Of a DNA stretch of 24,242 nucleotides, positions 20,751 through 24,242 are shown one piece after another (within the stretch, counting starts at the first letter, position 1; every line of letters starts with the position of its first letter). The notes beneath the pieces were generated by a model. That model ran no database searches. It saw only the letters and a program-made list of their open reading frames with translations, and had not been told where the DNA came from. Source of the stretch: an uncultured Oscillospiraceae bacterium (GTDB lineage Bacteria > Bacillota > Clostridia > Oscillospirales > Oscillospiraceae); NCBI GenBank assembly GCA_900769995.1, contig CAAGIT010000174.1:1-24242 (forward strand), in the 5' to 3' direction. Both the position numbers and the translations under genes were made by a program.

Positions 20751-21821
20751 ATGTATCGTTTTTTACTCGTCCTTGTGCTTTTGGTGCTGGGCATGGGCAC
20801 CTATTACTATTTCTATTTCCGCCGTATGGCTGCGTTTTGGAAGCTTCCGCTGGATAAACGCGCGGTCAAAATCGGGCTGCTCGCGGCGACATTGCTGATC
20901 CTGCTGCCGCTGCTGTCGTTTTCCGGACTGCTCGCCCTGGCTGTGCTGCATATGTTCTTCTTTGGGCTGGCACTGCTGCTTCTGCATCCGCTTCTGCGAA
21001 GGTTTTCCGTCTGGCGAACGGTATTTCAAAGCGGTCTGCTTCCGATTCTTATCACGGCGGCGCTGCTGACCTACGGCTGGTTCAATATGCAGACCATGCA
21101 CGCCACGCATTACACCGTTGAGAGCGATAAGCTGACCGCGCCGGTGCGTGTGGTCTTTCTCTCCGATCTGCACTATCCGAATTCTATGGACGCGGAGCGG
21201 CTGTCGGGCTATTGCGACGAAATTTCCGCACTCGAGCCGGATATTGTGCTGCTTGGCGGCGATCTGTTCGACGAGAGCACGGAAAAATCGGAGCTGCAGG
21301 AGGCACTCTCCCTGCTCGGCGGCATCGACACAACGCACGGCATCTACGCTGTCTACGGCAATCACGACCGCTCGTTCTATTCCGCCTCTCCGAATTATAC
21401 GCCGCAGGAATTGGCGGATGCGATGACGCGGAATCACATTCAGCTTTTGCAGGATGCCGCCGTGACCATCGGTGAAGTGACCGTCATCGGCCGCGAGGAT
21501 CATTCGCAAAAACGTGCATCCATGCCAGACCTGCTGACGGGCATCTCCCCCGGGCAATTCCTGCTGGTGCTCGATCATCAGCCAACGGGGTCGGAGGAAA
21601 ATGTCGCACTCGGCTGCGACCTGATGCTCAGCGGTCACACCCACAACGGTCAGATCTGGCCCATCGGCTATATCAACGCCCTCATCGGCCCGAGCTACGG
21701 CGAATACACCTTCGGCAATATGAAAACAATCGTTTCCTCGGGCATGGTCGGCTGGGCATACCCCGTCAGAACACAGGGTGTATGCGAATATGTCGTGGTC
21801 GAGCTTGTTCCGGGCACATAA
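20751..21821 (+). CDS. Membrane-anchored metallophosphoesterase
   Basis: The 356-aa product has about four hydrophobic helices in residues 4-110, then a calcineurin-like phosphoesterase domain. The metal-binding residues are in order: SDLH (Asp139, His141), GGDLFD (Asp171), GNHD (Asn204, His205), DHQP (His276) and SGHTHNGQIWP (His296, His298). It resembles the YkuE/YaeI group, some members of which act on lipid-linked phosphates. The catalytic domain follows the last helix; which side of the membrane it faces is not certain. The ATG is 2 nt after the upstream stop with weak GAGG, implying coupling. Confidence 0.9.
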   Translation: MYRFLLVLVLLVLGMGTYYYFYFRRMAAFWKLPLDKRAVKIGLLAATLLILLPLLSFSGLLALAVLHMFFFGLALLLLHPLLRRFSVWRTVFQSGLLPILITAALLTYGWFNMQTMHATHYTVESDKLTAPVRVVFLSDLHYPNSMDAERLSGYCDEISALEPDIVLLGGDLFDESTEKSELQEALSLLGGIDTTHGIYAVYGNHDRSFYSASPNYTPQELADAMTRNHIQLLQDAAVTIGEVTVIGREDHSQKRASMPDLLTGISPGQFLLVLDHQPTGSEENVALGCDLMLSGHTHNGQIWPIGYINALIGPSYGEYTFGNMKTIVSSGMVGWAYPVRTQGVCEYVVVELVPGT

Positions 21822-21826
21822 AGCCC

Positions 21827-21855
21827 TTGTAAATTCCTGCATTTTGCAGTATAAT
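21827..21855 (+). promoter_or_regulatory. Promoter of murC
   Basis: TTGTAA (21827-21832), 17 bp and a perfect TATAAT (21850-21855) lie in the 68-bp gap before murC. AGGAGG (21877-21882) is 7 nt before its ATG. Confidence 0.8.
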
Positions 21856-21889
21856 AACCGCAATCCCCTTTTTTTCAGGAGGTCTATCT

Positions 21890-23254
21890 ATGGCAATTCG
21901 TACACGGCTGGACAGCTATCTTGTCCCCGGAAAGCATATTCATCTGATCGGTATCGGCGGCGTTTCCATGCGTCCGCTGGGACTGGTTTTGCGCGGTATG
22001 GGCATGACGGTCACCGGCTCCGACATGAACTCGTCCGTTTCGACCGACGAGCTGATCGCCAAGGGCATCGCCGTGCGTATCGGTCACAGAGCCGAGAATA
22101 TCGAGGGTGCCGACTGCATCATCCGCACCGCTGCCGCCCACAACGACAACCCCGAAATTGCCGCTGCCCGCGCGATGGGCATTCCCGTGTTTGAACGGGC
22201 ACAGGCTTGGGGCGTGATCATGCGCGAGTACAAGAACGCCATCTGCGTTTCCGGCACCCACGGCAAAACCACGACCACCTCGATGATCACCCACATTTTC
22301 ATGGAGGCACAGCGTGACCCGACCGTTATGATCGGCGGCTATCTGCCGATGCTGAACGCGACGCATCGCGTCGGAAACGGTGATACGATCATCATGGAGA
22401 GCTGTGAATACTGCGACTCCTTCCTGAACTTCTATCCCACGGTTGCCATCATCAACAACATCGAGGCCGACCATTTGGATTATTTCAAAGACCTTGCGGC
22501 CGTTGAGCGCTCCTTCCGCAAATTTGCGGGACTGGTGCCGCGCACAGGCTTTGTCATTGCCAACGGCGACGATGCCAACACCGTGGAAACTCTTTCCGAT
22601 GTGAACTACCTCTCCTTCGGCATTGACACCAAAAATGACATCCATCCCGAAAAGCTGTCCGAGGATCTGCGTTCCTTCGACATCATCTGCCGCGGCAAGC
22701 GCTTCTGCCACGTTGACCTGGCGGTCTACGGCAGGCACAATGTCTATAACGCCCTTGCCGCCGCTGCCGCTGCCTATGTGATGGGCGTGGAGGGCAGTGC
22801 GGTCAGTGCGGGACTTGCCTCCTTTACCGGCGCGGGTCGGCGCATGGAATTTAAGGGCAGGTTCAACGGTGCGGACGTGTATGACGACTACGCCCACCAT
22901 CCGGGCGAGCTGCACGCACTGATCAACGCGGTCAAAACCATGGGGTATCAACGCATCATCGTGGCATTTCAGCCGCACACCTATTCGCGCACCAAGGCGC
23001 TGTTTGATGACTTTGTTGCCGAGCTGAAGCGGATCGATGTGCCGGTTTTGGCGGAGATCTACGCCGCTCGGGAGCGCAATCGCTTCGGCATCTCCTCTCT
23101 CGACCTTGCCAAGAAAATCAACGGTGCAAGCTATTTTGAAACGCTTCCGGAGGTTGCCGCCTATCTGAAAACCATCGCACAGGAGGGTGACATCATCCTC
23201 ACCGTCGGTGCCGGCGACATCTACAAAGCCGGTGAAATGCTGCTGAAAGGGTGA
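21890..23254 (+). CDS. murC: UDP-N-acetylmuramate-L-alanine ligase
   Basis: MurC adds L-alanine to UDP-MurNAc, the first peptide step in peptidoglycan synthesis, in the cytosol. The 454-aa product has the N-terminal nucleotide-sugar motif GIGGVSM (21-27), the ATP P-loop GTHGKTTTT (122-130), the central ESCEYCDSF (170-178) and NNIEADHLDYF (189-199), and a C-terminal domain with DYAHHPGEL. EYC replaces the DES seen in many Proteobacteria. It is single-cistron with its own promoter and a hairpin after its stop. Confidence 0.96.
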   Translation: MAIRTRLDSYLVPGKHIHLIGIGGVSMRPLGLVLRGMGMTVTGSDMNSSVSTDELIAKGIAVRIGHRAENIEGADCIIRTAAAHNDNPEIAAARAMGIPVFERAQAWGVIMREYKNAICVSGTHGKTTTTSMITHIFMEAQRDPTVMIGGYLPMLNATHRVGNGDTIIMESCEYCDSFLNFYPTVAIINNIEADHLDYFKDLAAVERSFRKFAGLVPRTGFVIANGDDANTVETLSDVNYLSFGIDTKNDIHPEKLSEDLRSFDIICRGKRFCHVDLAVYGRHNVYNALAAAAAAYVMGVEGSAVSAGLASFTGAGRRMEFKGRFNGADVYDDYAHHPGELHALINAVKTMGYQRIIVAFQPHTYSRTKALFDDFVAELKRIDVPVLAEIYAARERNRFGISSLDLAKKINGASYFETLPEVAAYLKTIAQEGDIILTVGAGDIYKAGEMLLKG

Positions 23255-23288
23255 AAAAATACCGCAGGGAACAAAAGTTCCCTGCGGT
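23254..23288. terminator. Terminator between murC and the trpB2-like gene
   Basis: A 12-bp perfect stem (23261-23272 with 23277-23288) with an AAAA loop lies between converging genes. On the minus strand it is followed by A and T6 (23254-23259), making it a good terminator of the trpB2-like gene. On the plus strand only TT follows, so it is weaker for murC. Confidence 0.85.
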
Positions 23289-23296
23289 TTGCTATA

Positions 23297-24242
23297 TTAT
23301 TCTACCTTGGGCAGCTTGGCAAGGCTCGCGGCAATATCCTCATCGGTGGGGATATGGTCGCTCATTTTGCCGTCGTTGAATTTTTCATAGGCGTAGAGGT
23401 CGAAATAGCCGGTGCCGGTGAGGCCGAACACGATGTTCTTTGCTTCGCCGGTTTCCTTGCACTTCATTGCCTCGTCGATCGCCACACGGATAGCGTGGCT
23501 GCTCTCCGGTGCGGGCAGAATGCCCTCCACACGGGCAAAAAGCTCCGCCGCTTCAAATACACTCGTCTGCTCCACGCTCGTTGCCTCCAACAGACCATCG
23601 GCGTAAAGCTGGGATACAACGCTGCTCATACCATGATAGCGCAGACCGCCGGCGTGGTTCGGCGAGGGCATAAAGCTGCTGCCGAGGGTGTACATCTTTG
23701 CCAACGGACAGACCGCACCCGTGTCGCAGAAATCGTAGGCATATTTGCCGCGGGTCAGGCTCGGGCAGGAGGCAGGCTCCACCGCGATCAGGCGCATATC
23801 CGCCTCGCCGCGCAGCTTTTGGCCGACAAAGGGCGAGATCAGACCGCCGAGATTGGAACCGCCGCCTGCACAGCCGATGATAATATCCGGCTGAATGCCG
23901 TATTTGTCCAGTGCCGCCTTCGTCTCCAGACCGATCACGGACTGATGGAGGAGCACCTGATTGAGCACGCTGCCGAGAACATAACGATAGCCGTCGAGCT
24001 TGCAGGCCGTTTCGACCGCCTCGGAGATCGCACAGCCCAGAGAGCCGTTGGTATCGGGGAACTCGGACAGGATCTTTCTGCCGACCTCGGTGGTAGCAGA
24101 CGGCGAAGGCGTGACCGATGCGCCATAGGTGCGCATGACCTCACGGCGGAACGGCTTCTGTTCATAAGACACCTTGACCATGAACACCTTGCAGTCCAGG
24201 CCGAAATACGAGCAGGCCATGGACAGCGCTGTGCCCCACTGA
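23297..24242 (-). CDS. Tryptophan synthase beta-like PLP enzyme (partial)
   Basis: The gene runs off the right edge, so the N-terminus, with the PLP lysine, is outside. The frame is open to 24242 and includes QWGTALSMACSYFGLDCKVF and VKVSYEQKPFRR, typical of the TrpB2 type of beta subunit. The PLP phosphate loop is CAGGGSNLGG, and EGILPAPESSHAIR follows. TrpB2 proteins make tryptophan from indole and serine, sometimes without TrpA. No trpA or other trp gene is in view, so indole salvage is plausible but unproven. Confidence 0.88.
   Translation of the reverse strand, partial: QWGTALSMACSYFGLDCKVFMVKVSYEQKPFRREVMRTYGASVTPSPSATTEVGRKILSEFPDTNGSLGCAISEAVETACKLDGYRYVLGSVLNQVLLHQSVIGLETKAALDKYGIQPDIIIGCAGGGSNLGGLISPFVGQKLRGEADMRLIAVEPASCPSLTRGKYAYDFCDTGAVCPLAKMYTLGSSFMPSPNHAGGLRYHGMSSVVSQLYADGLLEATSVEQTSVFEAAELFARVEGILPAPESSHAIRVAIDEAMKCKETGEAKNIVFGLTGTGYFDLYAYEKFNDGKMSDHIPTDEDIAASLAKLPKVE

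Noticed and set aside
1..24242. CRISPR arrays, tRNA or rRNA genes, insertion sequences, prophage genes
   Set aside because: No regularly spaced repeats, cloverleaf or rRNA segments, transposase or phage genes were seen on either strand. The core genes and regular composition argue for a stable chromosomal region.

Overview
The window reads as a chromosomal segment of a moderately GC-rich member of the Clostridia, probably a gut Oscillospiraceae- or Butyricicoccaceae-like organism. The reasons are the gene order of the ribosomal cluster (rpsD between rpsK and rpoA, a KOW protein between map and infA), zinc-type S14 and L36, strong AGGAGG ribosome binding sites and sigma-A-type promoters. Genus cannot be fixed from sequence alone.

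Layout. Bases 136-15893 (minus strand, so transcription runs right to left) hold one S10-spc-alpha ribosomal protein supercluster of 32 genes in this order: rpsJ, rplC, rplD, rplW, rplB, rpsS, rplV, rpsC, rplP, rpmC, rpsQ, rplN, rplX, rplE, rpsN (zinc type), rpsH, rplF, rplR, rpsE, rpmD, rplO, secY, adk, map, a KOW RNA-binding protein, infA, rpmJ, rpsM, rpsK, rpsD, rpoA, rplQ. It starts at a near-consensus promoter (16175-16203) with an A-tract upstream and a structured leader of about 275 nt. It ends at a strong terminator (89-125), beyond which lies a 58-bp palindromic element (17-74). Most genes are 0-36 bp apart or overlap. The larger spacers carry structure: the rpsJ leader, a 135-nt rpsJ-rplC spacer with its own likely promoter and hairpins, a 166-nt rpsN-rpsH spacer, and a 114-nt rpoA-rplQ spacer with two overlapping hairpins.

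Upstream of the S10 promoter, on the minus strand, are a CarD-like transcription factor gene with its own promoter and terminator, and a small CxxC heavy-metal-associated (HMA) protein gene. The HMA gene is divergent from a plus-strand run (17320-21821) encoding a nucleoside phosphorylase, a degenerate paralogue of it, an amidohydrolase of the MTA/SAH deaminase type, an RluA-type pseudouridine synthase and a membrane-anchored metallophosphoesterase. The first four genes overlap by 4-10 bp and look translationally coupled. murC follows with its own promoter and converges on a truncated trpB2-like gene at the right edge; a hairpin terminator lies between them.

Most notable. (1) The spacer just upstream of rpsH (S8) folds into a hairpin whose internal core matches the S8-binding core of 16S rRNA helix 21, with AAGU opposite AUACU, so it is a likely S8 autoregulatory element. 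The same 5' strand can instead pair with the bases abutting the rpsH Shine-Dalgarno sequence. (2) The S10 leader combines a 33-codon ORF with a GC hairpin plus U-run and a competing pairing, as in an attenuator. (3) The second nucleoside phosphorylase has lost most phosphate-binding residues but is co-encoded with an intact one. (4) The HMA and nucleoside operon promoters are back to back over a perfect 7-7-7 dyad.
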